From Candidatus Kuenenia stuttgartensis (GTDB lineage: Bacteria > Planctomycetota > Planctomycetia > Planctomycetales > Planctomycetaceae), in contig CAMAWN010000036.1 of the NCBI GenBank assembly GCA_945861865.1, positions 1-37,276 on the forward strand: a stretch of DNA of 37,276 bases, given 5' to 3'. Every line of letters starts with the position of its first letter. Within the stretch, counting starts at the first letter, position 1. Under the pieces are notes generated by a model that saw nothing but the letters and a program-made list of their open reading frames with translations, was not told the DNA's origin and did not search any database. The translations under genes were made by a program, and so were the position numbers. This document shows, one piece after another, positions 23,736 through 32,005 of this stretch.

Positions 23736-24788
23736 GTGGCATTGGACGTCTACAAGGATTGGCTTGGAATTCCCGACGGCCCGCGTCCGCCGGATCACTA
23801 CACGCTGTTGCGGTTGGTCCAGTTCGAAGACAACGCTGAAAAAATTCGCGCGAACTACCGCAAGCTCAACGGCCACGTCCGCAAGTACGCGACCGGGCAA
23901 TACTCGATTCCGTCGCAGGAACTGCTCAATGAGCTGGCCAAGGCGATGCTCCTGCTGACCGACCCGGAGCGCAAGCGGGAATACGACGAAAGCCAAGGCC
24001 GCGAATTCCCGGAAGAGCTGTCGCGCAGCGGCCACCGCCTGACCGAAAACGTGCTCGCCGAGCAGGGCACGATCACCAAGCAGCAGATCAATGAGCTCAA
24101 AGAGTTCGCCGACAAGCGTGGCCTGACCGTGCGTGACGCTGCCGTGCAAATGAAGCTGACGGACATCGACACCGCCACGCGAGCGCTCGCCATCGAACTC
24201 GGTTTGTCATACGTCGATCTTGCGGAAACGATTCCTGACGACAGCGTGCTGGACCGTGTCGCGCGCGCCACTGTGCGCCGCAATTCGATCATTCCGCTGT
24301 TCATCGACGACGACTACATCCTGGTCGCCTGCACGGACGAGATCACACACGATCTGGAGCAGGAACTCCGACTCACCTTCGACCTGCCTGTCCGCCCCGT
24401 GCTCGCTGCGCCGCCAGCGATCAATCAAGCCATCTCCAGATACTACCCGCCGGGCACGCGCGAAACGCCGGTCGTCGTCAGGAAGGAAACTCAGGCCGCG
24501 CCGGAACCGAAGAAGAGCAAGAAGGCCGACAAGGCCGCGAATCAACCGGTTGCGAAAGCGGTTGCCGCCGGGCCACACCGCTATTGGTCGCAGTTGACTC
24601 CGGACGAGCAAGCCAGCCGCAAGCAAATGGGCTACCTCATCATGTGCTGGGGAACGATTGGCTCGGTCATTCTCGACCAGATAGTCGTCTTCAAGTTCAT
24701 TTGGCCGACGTTTCCGTTCTCCTTCTTGCTGCCGATCTTCGTCGTCCCCGCTGTCGTGGGATACGTCAAGACGGTCTACTGGAAGTGA
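23736..24788 (+). CDS. J-like + MshEN-like membrane protein
   Basis: A 350-residue three-part protein. Residues 1-88 resemble a J domain (LLRLVQFEDNAEKIRANYRK and LLTDPERKREYDESQG), but the HPD tripeptide that drives Hsp70 ATPase is absent; its place reads LNGHVRKYATG. Residues 100-240 match the MshEN / GSPII_E N-terminal domain (LTENVLAEQGTITKQQINEL, then ALAIELGLSYVDL, LFIDDDYILVACTD and QAISRYY), a fold known in MshE to bind cyclic di-GMP. A Lys/Ala/Pro linker leads to two C-terminal transmembrane helices near 298-318 and 322-345, so the two soluble domains face the cytoplasm. GTG at 23736 has GGAGGA six bases upstream; the frame opens earlier at a TTG at 23715. It sits 50 bases after the hsp70 gene. 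Partnership is inferred from neighbourhood and the J-like fold. Confidence 0.82.
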   Translation: MALDVYKDWLGIPDGPRPPDHYTLLRLVQFEDNAEKIRANYRKLNGHVRKYATGQYSIPSQELLNELAKAMLLLTDPERKREYDESQGREFPEELSRSGHRLTENVLAEQGTITKQQINELKEFADKRGLTVRDAAVQMKLTDIDTATRALAIELGLSYVDLAETIPDDSVLDRVARATVRRNSIIPLFIDDDYILVACTDEITHDLEQELRLTFDLPVRPVLAAPPAINQAISRYYPPGTRETPVVVRKETQAAPEPKKSKKADKAANQPVAKAVAAGPHRYWSQLTPDEQASRKQMGYLIMCWGTIGSVILDQIVVFKFIWPTFPFSFLLPIFVVPAVVGYVKTVYWK

Positions 24789-24818
24789 CGCCGGCCTGCG
24801 CAATTTAATGCGATGTCC

Positions 24819-24872
24819 GCACGACGCGCCAACGAGTGGCCGTCGCAACAACCACTCGCTGGCGCGTCGTGC
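24819..24872. repeat. Palindromic repeat, GACGCGC/GCGAGTGG family, copy 3
   Basis: GCACGACGCGCC and AACGAGTGG on the left pair with CCACTCGCTGG and CGCGTCGTGC on the right, with one mismatch over 21 bases. It separates the J-like protein gene from the leftward pseudouridine synthase gene and nearly touches the latter's stop at 24887. Confidence 0.88.
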
Positions 24873-24886
24873 TGGTGTGGCGTGTG

Positions 24887-25834
24887 TCACGGCAGCGGCA
24901 TCTCTCTCGGACATTCGCTCTGGAACCGCAGCGTCTCGCCGGTCAGCGGATGCGCGAACTCCAACTCGATCGCGTGCAGAGCCAATCGTGTCGGCGGCTG
25001 CCCGTCACCGAGCGGACCGTATTTCACGTCACCAAGAATCGGATGCCCCAGCTCCGCCAGGTGGATGCGGATTTGATTCGTCCGCCCTGTTTCCAGCCGG
25101 CATTCGAGCAACGTCCGGCCGCGTCGCGAGGCCAGCGGCTTCACATGCGTGATCGCCAGTTGAGTGCCTCGCAAGTCGGTGGTCGGCGATTCCGGCTGAT
25201 GTTCGATGCTGCCCCGTTTGCCGTCTCCGCGATCACGCACGAAGTGCGTGCGAATCGTCTGTGCCTCGACCCGACCTGACACAACCGCCCAATAGACGCG
25301 GCTGGGCGTTCGCGCAGCGAACTGTTGCATCAGTCGGTCACGAGCCTCCGGCGTCCGCGCGGCGACCAGCAACCCACTGGCGTCTCGATCCAGCCGATGC
25401 ACGATGAAGATCAATCGTTCTTCATGCCGCAATCGTCGCCCCGAGTACTCGTCAATGACTCGCGGCAATAGTTCGTCAAGCGACGGAGTTTGCGGGGCAC
25501 CTGACTTGCGCAGTCCCGCTTCCGCCGCCGGCCGCTCGGTCAGCATCCCTGCCGGCTTTTCGACGACGACCAGATGCTCATCGAGAAAGCGAATGCAAAT
25601 CGCCTCGTGCCGCGGTGCCTTTGGCCGCGACATGTCCGAGACTCCGACGATATCTCCCGCATTCAAACGCCGCGCCTCGTCCTGACACGTCGTCCCGTTG
25701 ACGGCGACTCGTCGAGCGGCCAGTAATTCACGAGCGGCCTTCCAACTGAGGTCCGTCTGCCACGCTCGCAGCGCCGCGAGAATGGTTTTTCCTGCGAGCG
25801 AATCATCGACGACATTGTTCGGAGCGTTGGACAT
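24887..25834 (-). CDS. RluA-family pseudouridine synthase
   Basis: A 315-residue protein with an N-terminal S4-like RNA-binding region (LSWKAARELLAARRVAVNG near residue 30, then LNAGDIVGV) and an RluA-type catalytic domain. The catalytic Asp lies in the motif HRLDRDASGLLV near residue 140. Further family blocks are KPAGMLTERP, CRLETGRTNQIRIHLAELGH and PILGDVKYG. It converts specific uridines in 23S rRNA or tRNA to pseudouridine in the cytoplasm; the exact target (RluC, RluD or another) cannot be assigned. ATG at 25834 has AGGTGG just upstream; the open frame to 25987 overlaps the MFS gene and is shadow. It follows the MFS transporter gene in the same direction by 19 bases, so they may share a transcript. 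Confidence 0.9.
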   Translation of the reverse strand: MSNAPNNVVDDSLAGKTILAALRAWQTDLSWKAARELLAARRVAVNGTTCQDEARRLNAGDIVGVSDMSRPKAPRHEAICIRFLDEHLVVVEKPAGMLTERPAAEAGLRKSGAPQTPSLDELLPRVIDEYSGRRLRHEERLIFIVHRLDRDASGLLVAARTPEARDRLMQQFAARTPSRVYWAVVSGRVEAQTIRTHFVRDRGDGKRGSIEHQPESPTTDLRGTQLAITHVKPLASRRGRTLLECRLETGRTNQIRIHLAELGHPILGDVKYGPLGDGQPPTRLALHAIELEFAHPLTGETLRFQSECPREMPLP

Positions 25835-25853
25835 GTGCCACCTGTGAAGCGGC

Positions 25854-27179
25854 TCATGCCGCGGCCGCGCTGGAGTCGTCGACGGACTTCTTTGTGTCGA
25901 TGAACAGCCAGATGATCGCGCCGAGAACGAGAACTCCGGCATAAACGTAGAACATCGGATCCCATTGTGCGCGACCTTCGTGGCCACGGCTTTTCATCCA
26001 GTCGGCGAATTGGCCGACGAAGATTTGCGACGCGATCGCGCCGACACCACCCAGTGAATTCATCAGTCCGAACAACGCTCCGAGGTGACGGCCGCTGACA
26101 TCCGTCACCACGCCCCACCACGCCGAGAGCGTCGAGACGGCACACATCACGGAACCCGCCGTCCAAGTCGCCGCGATGGTCGGCGAATCGCAGTGTTTGC
26201 CAATCAGCAAGCAAACCGCCGCCAAAACAAACATTGAGCTCGACCACCGACGACGTGTGCGCTGACGGTCAGTGGTCCGTCGAACCAACCAATCAATGAT
26301 GAATCCGCCGCTCAGGCAGCCGATCGCACCGCCCATCAACACCAGACTGGAGAGCTTTCCCGCACCGATCTCATCGAGACCACGTCCCTGCTTGAGGTAG
26401 GTGGGATACCACGAGAAATACAAGTACGTGTTGAACGCTCCGCAACCGAGCACTGCTCCCAACAGCCAAACGGTTGGGCAGCGCATCACGGCACGCCACG
26501 GAATCGCTGGATGCTCGCCGCTGGCAATGACGGTGCCCGCAGCAATCAACTGTCGCTCGGCCGCGTTGACCTTGGGATGCGAATGCGGATCGTCACGATA
26601 CCACCACCAGAAGGCCACGGCCCAGGCGATGCCCGGCAGGCTCAACAGAGCGAAGCTCAAACGCCAGCCGACCCACTGAATCAGATAAGCGGTCAACAAC
26701 GGCGCGACGGCACCGCCGATTTGAGCCGATGCGTTGAAACAGCCCTGTGCGACGCCGCGCCGTTCCGCGGGGAACCACTTCGACAAAATGCTGGCGGTGT
26801 TGGGAAAGCCTCCCGCCTCACCGGCACCGAACAGAAAGCGAATGGCGAGCAGCGAATACAGGCCCAAGGCTTCTCCGGTCATCGCCGTGAACAGCGACCA
26901 CCAGATCGCGATCCGAGTCACCACGCCGCGCGAGCCGTACTTGTCCCCCCACCAACCGGTCGGCACCTCGAACAGCGCGTAGGCCAATGTGAACGCCGCC
27001 GACACCAAACCCATCTTGCCGTGAGAGATCCCCAAATCCTCTTCGATGCTGGTCATCGCCTGACTCAGGCAGATGCGATCCACATACATGATGAATGCCA
27101 GCACGCAGAGAAACGTCAGCACGCCGTAACGGATTTTCGTCGGACGCTCCGTCTGCGGCGGTTCGATGGGTTGGCTCAT
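25854..27179 (-). CDS. MFS transporter, anion:cation symporter (sugar-acid type)
   Basis: A 441-residue major facilitator of the ACS family (hexuronate/glucarate transporter-like). It begins RYGVLTFLCVLAFIMYVDRICLS, then has the loop 2-3 motif GWWGDKYGSRGV near residue 75 and RFLFGAGEAGGFPNTASILSKWFPAERRG near 113, both strong ACS signatures. Twelve hydrophobic segments can be counted. The family usually takes up organic anions such as hexuronates or galactonate with protons. The neighbouring divergent gene encodes an enolase-superfamily enzyme, a frequent pairing in sugar-acid catabolism, so a sugar acid is the best guess for the substrate. The 89-base gap to that gene must contain both promoters. 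Confidence 0.88.
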   Translation of the reverse strand: MSQPIEPPQTERPTKIRYGVLTFLCVLAFIMYVDRICLSQAMTSIEEDLGISHGKMGLVSAAFTLAYALFEVPTGWWGDKYGSRGVVTRIAIWWSLFTAMTGEALGLYSLLAIRFLFGAGEAGGFPNTASILSKWFPAERRGVAQGCFNASAQIGGAVAPLLTAYLIQWVGWRLSFALLSLPGIAWAVAFWWWYRDDPHSHPKVNAAERQLIAAGTVIASGEHPAIPWRAVMRCPTVWLLGAVLGCGAFNTYLYFSWYPTYLKQGRGLDEIGAGKLSSLVLMGGAIGCLSGGFIIDWLVRRTTDRQRTRRRWSSSMFVLAAVCLLIGKHCDSPTIAATWTAGSVMCAVSTLSAWWGVVTDVSGRHLGALFGLMNSLGGVGAIASQIFVGQFADWMKSRGHEGRAQWDPMFYVYAGVLVLGAIIWLFIDTKKSVDDSSAAAA

Positions 27180-27268
27180 GCTGGCGTCTCGTGGTCGGAG
27201 TGTTGGCGAATCGGCGAGCGAGGATAAACTGCGTCACCCTCACCCGCTACGAACAAGAGAAAGCTCCC

Positions 27269-28387
27269 ATGCAAATCACGCACGTCGAAGTCATCCCCGT
27301 TCGCATTCCGCTGAAGCCTGCGCGGTACATGGTCACAGCGCTCGGCTGGCATACCGAATCGAAATACTTGCTGATTCGAGTTGGCACTGATGCTGGAATC
27401 GAAGGGATCGGCGAAGCGACCGTCATGCCGAATTGGAGTGGCGAGACCGTGTGGGGGGCGAAGGCGATCCTCGACAACGTGCTCACTCCGAGCGTGATCG
27501 GAGCCGATCCGACGAACATCGAGGACATCGACCGCCGCATGGACAAGGTCACGCGACACAACTGGTTCGCGAAGTCGGCGATCGAGATGGCCTGCTGGGA
27601 CATCGCCGGCAAGGCGGCCAACAAGCCGGTTTACGAATTGCTCGGCGGAGCGGTGCGGCCGTTGACGGTCCGCTGCCGGTTCTCGATGGGGGCTTACGAA
27701 CCGGAACGAGCGAAAGCCCGTGCCCTCGAACTGGTCAGCGAAGGCTTCACGACGATCAAAGTCAAAGTCGGTGGCTCGGCCGAGGCGGACATCACGCGCG
27801 TCCGCACCGTACGCGAGACGATCGGGCCGAAGCTCGGCCTGACGATCGACGCGAATTGCGGCTGGGACGCAGACACGGCGATTCACTGCGTCAACACGCT
27901 GGCCGATTGCAACATCGCGCTCAATGAGCAGCCGACGCATGACGGCGATTATGCCGGACTGGCTCGCGTCCGTCGCGAAACGAAACCGCCGGTCATGGCC
28001 GACGATATGTGCTTCGACATGATTCACGCGCGCGAACTGATTCGAAACAACGCTTGCGACCTGATCAGCGTCTATCCGGGAAAGAACGGTGGCATCCGCA
28101 AGTCGAAAGCCATCGTCGAATTCGCAGCGGCGAACAACGTGACGTGCAGCATCGGCTCGAATCTGGAATGGGACGTCGGCACTGCCGCGATGATGCACTT
28201 GGTCGTCGCCTGCCCGAACATGAAAGTCGAAGAGTTCCCCGGCGACATCCTCGGCCCGACGTACCACGAGGTTCGCATCGCCCAAAATCCGGTCGCGATC
28301 GACGGACCGCTGGTGACGATCAGCGACCGGCCGGGCCTGGGAGTCGATGTCGACTGGCAGATTGTGCGCGAGCACCCACTCAAGTAG
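27269..28387 (+). CDS. Enolase-superfamily (mandelate racemase/muconate lactonizing) enzyme
   Basis: A 372-residue enzyme of the mandelate racemase / muconate lactonizing group. The N-terminal capping domain begins MQITHVEVIPVRIPLK. The barrel has the K-x-K motif (TTIKVKVGG near residue 166), metal ligands Asp (LTIDANCGWD near 195), Glu (ALNEQP near 223) and Asp (MADDMCFD near 247), and SVYPGKNGGI near 270 with a candidate second base. The arrangement is of the muconate-lactonizing subgroup, which includes cycloisomerases, dipeptide epimerases and N-succinylamino acid racemases; the specific reaction is uncertain. It is divergent from an ACS-type MFS transporter gene, hinting at catabolism of an imported acid. 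ATG at 27269 follows AAGAGAAAG. A 17-bp perfect inverted repeat follows the stop by eight bases. Confidence 0.87.
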   Translation: MQITHVEVIPVRIPLKPARYMVTALGWHTESKYLLIRVGTDAGIEGIGEATVMPNWSGETVWGAKAILDNVLTPSVIGADPTNIEDIDRRMDKVTRHNWFAKSAIEMACWDIAGKAANKPVYELLGGAVRPLTVRCRFSMGAYEPERAKARALELVSEGFTTIKVKVGGSAEADITRVRTVRETIGPKLGLTIDANCGWDADTAIHCVNTLADCNIALNEQPTHDGDYAGLARVRRETKPPVMADDMCFDMIHARELIRNNACDLISVYPGKNGGIRKSKAIVEFAAANNVTCSIGSNLEWDVGTAAMMHLVVACPNMKVEEFPGDILGPTYHEVRIAQNPVAIDGPLVTISDRPGLGVDVDWQIVREHPLK

Positions 28388-28395
28388 TTCCTGCC

Positions 28396-28436
28396 TTCCA
28401 TCGTTCTGCCAAGAATCTTTTGGCAGAACGATGGAA
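28396..28436 (+). terminator. Perfect 17-bp inverted repeat after the enolase-superfamily gene
   Basis: TTCCATCGTTCTGCCAA (28396-28412) and TTGGCAGAACGATGGAA (28420-28436) pair perfectly around a seven-base loop. Position just past the stop suggests a transcription terminator, followed only by AAACAG rather than a T-tract. It may equally be a dispersed palindromic element of the kind seen elsewhere in the window. Confidence 0.6.
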
Positions 28437-28558
28437 AACAGATCTCGACTCGACTTCGCGATTCATTTATCAATCCGCCCCTCTCCGAGCTGGCCATCCG
28501 GTCAGCTCACCCATCACATCACCGAATCATTCCCCTTCAGCTTGCCTCGGAGGCATGG

Positions 28559-30640
28559 ATGCCGCCGTCTGCGGTTGGTCCGCGTTCGTGGTTGCGCGAA
28601 TCGCGCGGGATCATTTTCCCAGCGTTGATCGTGGGTTCGGTCGTTGCGCTCGTGACGCCGTTGCCACCGATGCTGATGGACTTGCTGTTGGCCGCGAACA
28701 TCACGGTCTCGGTGCTGATTCTGCTGACGACGGTTTACGTCGGGCGACCGCTGGAATTCAGCGCATTTCCCGCGATTTTGTTGGGAACGACACTCGCTCG
28801 ATTGGTCTTGAACGTCGCTTCGACGCGGCTGGTTTTGACTCGTGGCGGAAGTGACGGCACGCAAGCGGCCGGCAAGGTCATTGAAGCGTTTTCGCAGTTT
28901 GTCGCGGGGGATCAGATCGCTGTCGGCATTGTCATTTTCCTGATCATCGTCGCGATTCAGTTCCTGGTCATCACCAAGGGAGCGACGCGCATCAGCGAAG
29001 TCGCCGCGCGGTTCGCGCTCGACGGGTTGCCGGGCAAACAGATGGCGATTGATGCCGACCTCAACGCGGGAGCGATCTCACACGAGCAAGCTCGGCAGCG
29101 GCGAGACGATCTGATTCGGCAAGCCGACTTTTACGCGGCAATGGACGGAGCCAGCAAATTTGTGCGCGGCGATGCGGTCGCGGGTCTTGTGATCATGGCG
29201 GTCAACATCGTCGGCGGGCTGTACATGGGCGTGTTCGAGAACGACATGCCGATCGCTGACGCGGCCGATGTTTTCACGCGGCTGACGATTGGCGACGGAC
29301 TCGTCACTCAAGTGCCTGCATTTCTGATTTCGCTGGCGGCCGGTTTGATCGTGACTCGTTCGTCGAGCGAAAGCGATCTGCGGCGTGACGTCGTTCATCA
29401 AACCTTCCGACATCCCGAAGCGATGTTCCTGGCGGCGGCGTTTCTGTCGGCGATGAGTTTCACCGGTCTCCCCACGCTGCCACTGATCGCGATGGCCGCG
29501 GGATGCGCGATCGTCGGAACGCTGCTTCGCAAAGCGAACGGCCAACAGCAGGTGCCACCCACGACGATCACCGCAACTGACAAACTGCAGCCGAAAGTCG
29601 AAGACTTTTTGCGAGTCGATCCGATGGAACTGACGATCGGCCCTGGCCTCGTGACGTTGGCCCAGAGCGGCGACTTGCTGACGCAGATTTCCGCCGTGCG
29701 AACACGCATCGCGCACGAACTCGGCATGTTGCTGCCGAAGATGCGGATCAAGGACAATCTTCATGCGGAACCGTTTGCCTACGAGCTGAAACTACGCGGC
29801 ATTCCGGTCGCAGCGGGCGAAGCTCGCGTCGATCGGTTGCTGGCGGTGCGAACGTCGTTCGTCACGGGCGAACTCTCCGGACAACGCACCGTCGATCCGG
29901 TCACGGATCGGCAGGCGGTTTGGATTGAACCGGCTCAGCGCGATCGCGCGGAATTGCTCGGCTATCTGGTGCAAAGCCCGACAGATGCGTTGTTCATGCA
30001 CTTGCACGAAGTCGTGCGCGAACACGCGGCGGAACTGCTGACTCGACAGCAAGTGCATGGACTGCTCGACAACTTGCGGCTGACATCGCCCAAAGTCGTT
30101 GACGAGTTGGTGCCGTCGCTGCTCAGGCCAGCTCAGGTGCATCAAGTTTTGGAGAACCTGCTGCGCGAACGAGTGCCGATTCGTGATCTCGAAACAATTC
30201 TGGAAACGCTCGGCGACTTTGCCGAACGGACGCAGAACATGGTGTTGCTGACCGAGTACGTGCGCTCGGCATTGGCCCGCACGATCTGCCAGCGACATCG
30301 CGACGAGCAGCGCGTGCTGCAAGTGCTGACGCTCGATCCGGACCTCGAAGACGTCATCGCAGCCGGAGTCAATTTCAGCGACAACGGCCTGATCGTGAAG
30401 TTGTCGCTGGCAACGAGCGATGCGATTCGGCAATCACTGACCGAAACGCTTGCGGCCACCGAGGCGAGCATCGTGCTGGCGACCTCGTCATCCGTGCGGC
30501 TCGGCCTACGACATCTCGCGGCCACCACGTTCGCTCGTTTGACGATTCTCAGTTTGAACGAAATTTCTCGTGACACACAGATCGAATCGCTGGGGCAAGT
30601 CGCCAACATCGCGCCCAGTGCAGGAGTGATTCATGCCTGA
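28559..30640 (+). CDS. flhA: FlhA, flagellar type III export gate protein
   Basis: A 693-residue FlhA of normal length. FlhA is the inner-membrane gate of the flagellar type III export apparatus and docks substrate-chaperone complexes. The N-terminal half has about eight helices (IIFPALIVGSVVALVTPLPP onward). The FHIPEP family signature is RFALDGLPGKQMAIDADLNA near residue 157. The C-terminal half is the soluble cytoplasmic domain, with ELGMLLPKMRIKDNL near 386, VVREHAAELLTRQQVHGLLD near 484 and IRDLETILETLGDFAER near 540. ATG at 28559 has GGAGG five bases upstream. The stop overlaps the flhF start by 8 bases, so the two are coupled. It opens a rightward flagellar operon. Confidence 0.97.
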   Translation: MPPSAVGPRSWLRESRGIIFPALIVGSVVALVTPLPPMLMDLLLAANITVSVLILLTTVYVGRPLEFSAFPAILLGTTLARLVLNVASTRLVLTRGGSDGTQAAGKVIEAFSQFVAGDQIAVGIVIFLIIVAIQFLVITKGATRISEVAARFALDGLPGKQMAIDADLNAGAISHEQARQRRDDLIRQADFYAAMDGASKFVRGDAVAGLVIMAVNIVGGLYMGVFENDMPIADAADVFTRLTIGDGLVTQVPAFLISLAAGLIVTRSSSESDLRRDVVHQTFRHPEAMFLAAAFLSAMSFTGLPTLPLIAMAAGCAIVGTLLRKANGQQQVPPTTITATDKLQPKVEDFLRVDPMELTIGPGLVTLAQSGDLLTQISAVRTRIAHELGMLLPKMRIKDNLHAEPFAYELKLRGIPVAAGEARVDRLLAVRTSFVTGELSGQRTVDPVTDRQAVWIEPAQRDRAELLGYLVQSPTDALFMHLHEVVREHAAELLTRQQVHGLLDNLRLTSPKVVDELVPSLLRPAQVHQVLENLLRERVPIRDLETILETLGDFAERTQNMVLLTEYVRSALARTICQRHRDEQRVLQVLTLDPDLEDVIAAGVNFSDNGLIVKLSLATSDAIRQSLTETLAATEASIVLATSSSVRLGLRHLAATTFARLTILSLNEISRDTQIESLGQVANIAPSAGVIHA

Positions 30641-31997
30641 TATCCGAACGTTTCGAGCCGCCTCGATGCAGGAAGCGATGCGCATCATGCGTCGCGAACT
30701 TGGCGAGGACGCGGTCGTCGTCAACACGCGGTCAATCGTGCAACGGCGAGCGTTGCCGTTCTTCAAGGCTAAGTGTGAAGTCGAAGTCACGGCGCGAAAT
30801 GGTGGTCAAGCGAAACCAGCCCGACGCGCCAGCGAGGGGTCGGCGGTGACCGTCGAGGAGAACCACTCGCTGACGCGTCGTGCTGGTGGAATTGACGACT
30901 CGCGTCTCTTGTCGCCGTTGCAGTTGGCTGAACATCTCGAACGCGAGTTGCTCGAACCGAATGCCTTCGCACCGAGTGACAGCGGCATCGAACTCAGCCC
31001 CAGCCTCGAACGATTGATCGCCGCACCGACTTCCAAATCGAAGAGCGGAAAGCCCAACGTCGCGTACTCGGACAAGACGAACATCCCGGCACTGTCACAG
31101 TTCCCTGTGCCGGACAAGCTCGATGAGCGGCTGGATTCGATTCAGCGGATGCTCGAAAGTTTGAACAAGTCGCGGCATCTCGGTGGCGACAGCGAAGTGC
31201 CGCCAGAGTTATTTCAACTCTACACCGAATTGCTCGACAGCGATGTGGAAGAAGAGACCGCCCGCGATTTGATCTTCGGAGTTCGTCGGCATGTGAAACC
31301 GGAGCAACTCCACGATCACGACTACTGCAAGTCGCTGCTGACGGGACTCGTCGAATCCGATTTCCGTACCGCGTCGCCGATCAAGCCGACTCCCGGCCGT
31401 CGCCGAATTGTGGCGCTCGTCGGACCGACCGGCGTCGGCAAGACGACGACCATTGCGAAGTTGGCCGCCAACTTCCGACTGCGCGACGGGATCAAAATCG
31501 GGCTCGTCACGGTGGATACTTTCCGCGTCGCGGCAGTCGAGCAACTCCGCACCTATGCCGAGATTATTGACTTGCCGATGAAGGTCGTCACCAGCCCGCT
31601 CGAAATGCGGCGAGCATTGGACGAACTCGTCGGACTGGACCTGATCCTGATCGACACCGGCGGACGCAGTCCACGCGACGAATTGAAGATTCAAGAACTG
31701 AAGTCTCTGTTGGCGGAAGCTCAAGTGGATGAGGTGCATTTGGTGCTCAGCCTGACGGCAAGCGTCAGCAGTCTACGCGCCGCCTGCGAGAAGTTTGCGA
31801 CTGCGAACACGACTGCGTTAGTCCTGACCAAGTTGGACGAGGCGGCCGGCATGGGTTCGTTGCTGACAGCGGCTCGCAAACTGCCGCTGCCAATCAGCTA
31901 TCTGACAACCGGCCAAGACGTGCCCGATGACATCGAATGCGCGAACGCCAGCCACATGGCCCGATTGGTGCTTGGACAAGAAAAGTTGGAGGCGTAG
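30633..31997 (+). CDS. flhF: FlhF, flagellar placement SRP-type GTPase
   Basis: A 454-residue protein. FlhF is an SRP-family GTPase that, with FlhG, sets flagellar position and number and recruits early basal-body parts to the membrane. The N-terminal region carries MQEAMRIMRRELGEDAVVVN, a conserved FlhF segment. The NG GTPase domain starts near residue 250 with P-loop GPTGVGKTTTIAKLAANF, then VTVDTFRVAAVEQLRTYAE, LILIDTGGRSPRD and the specificity motif TKLDE near 395. The basic/variable B domain (residues 50-190) contains an in-frame 73-bp palindromic repeat (30815-30887) giving ARRASEG...NHSLTRRAGG, residues 61-85. It overlaps flhA by 8 bases and lies directly before flhG. Confidence 0.95.
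   Translation: MPDIRTFRAASMQEAMRIMRRELGEDAVVVNTRSIVQRRALPFFKAKCEVEVTARNGGQAKPARRASEGSAVTVEENHSLTRRAGGIDDSRLLSPLQLAEHLERELLEPNAFAPSDSGIELSPSLERLIAAPTSKSKSGKPNVAYSDKTNIPALSQFPVPDKLDERLDSIQRMLESLNKSRHLGGDSEVPPELFQLYTELLDSDVEEETARDLIFGVRRHVKPEQLHDHDYCKSLLTGLVESDFRTASPIKPTPGRRRIVALVGPTGVGKTTTIAKLAANFRLRDGIKIGLVTVDTFRVAAVEQLRTYAEIIDLPMKVVTSPLEMRRALDELVGLDLILIDTGGRSPRDELKIQELKSLLAEAQVDEVHLVLSLTASVSSLRAACEKFATANTTALVLTKLDEAAGMGSLLTAARKLPLPISYLTTGQDVPDDIECANASHMARLVLGQEKLEA
30815..30887. repeat. Palindromic repeat inside flhF, GACGCGC/GCGAGTGG family, copy 4
   Basis: ACCAGCCCGACGCGCC and AGCGAGGGGT on the left pair with AACCACTCGCTG and ACGCGTCGTGCTGGT on the right. The element is 73 bases long and is translated without a stop in the flhF frame. 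It is the same family as the intergenic copies at 21848, 24819 and 36749. Confidence 0.88.
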
Positions 31998-32005
31998 CAA
32001 TCCCG

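Noticed and set aside
27176..28375. Open frame of about 400 codons antisense to the enolase-superfamily gene
   Set aside because: The sense gene has all catalytic motifs. The antisense product is His/Arg/Asp-rich, a common shadow in GC-rich coding DNA.
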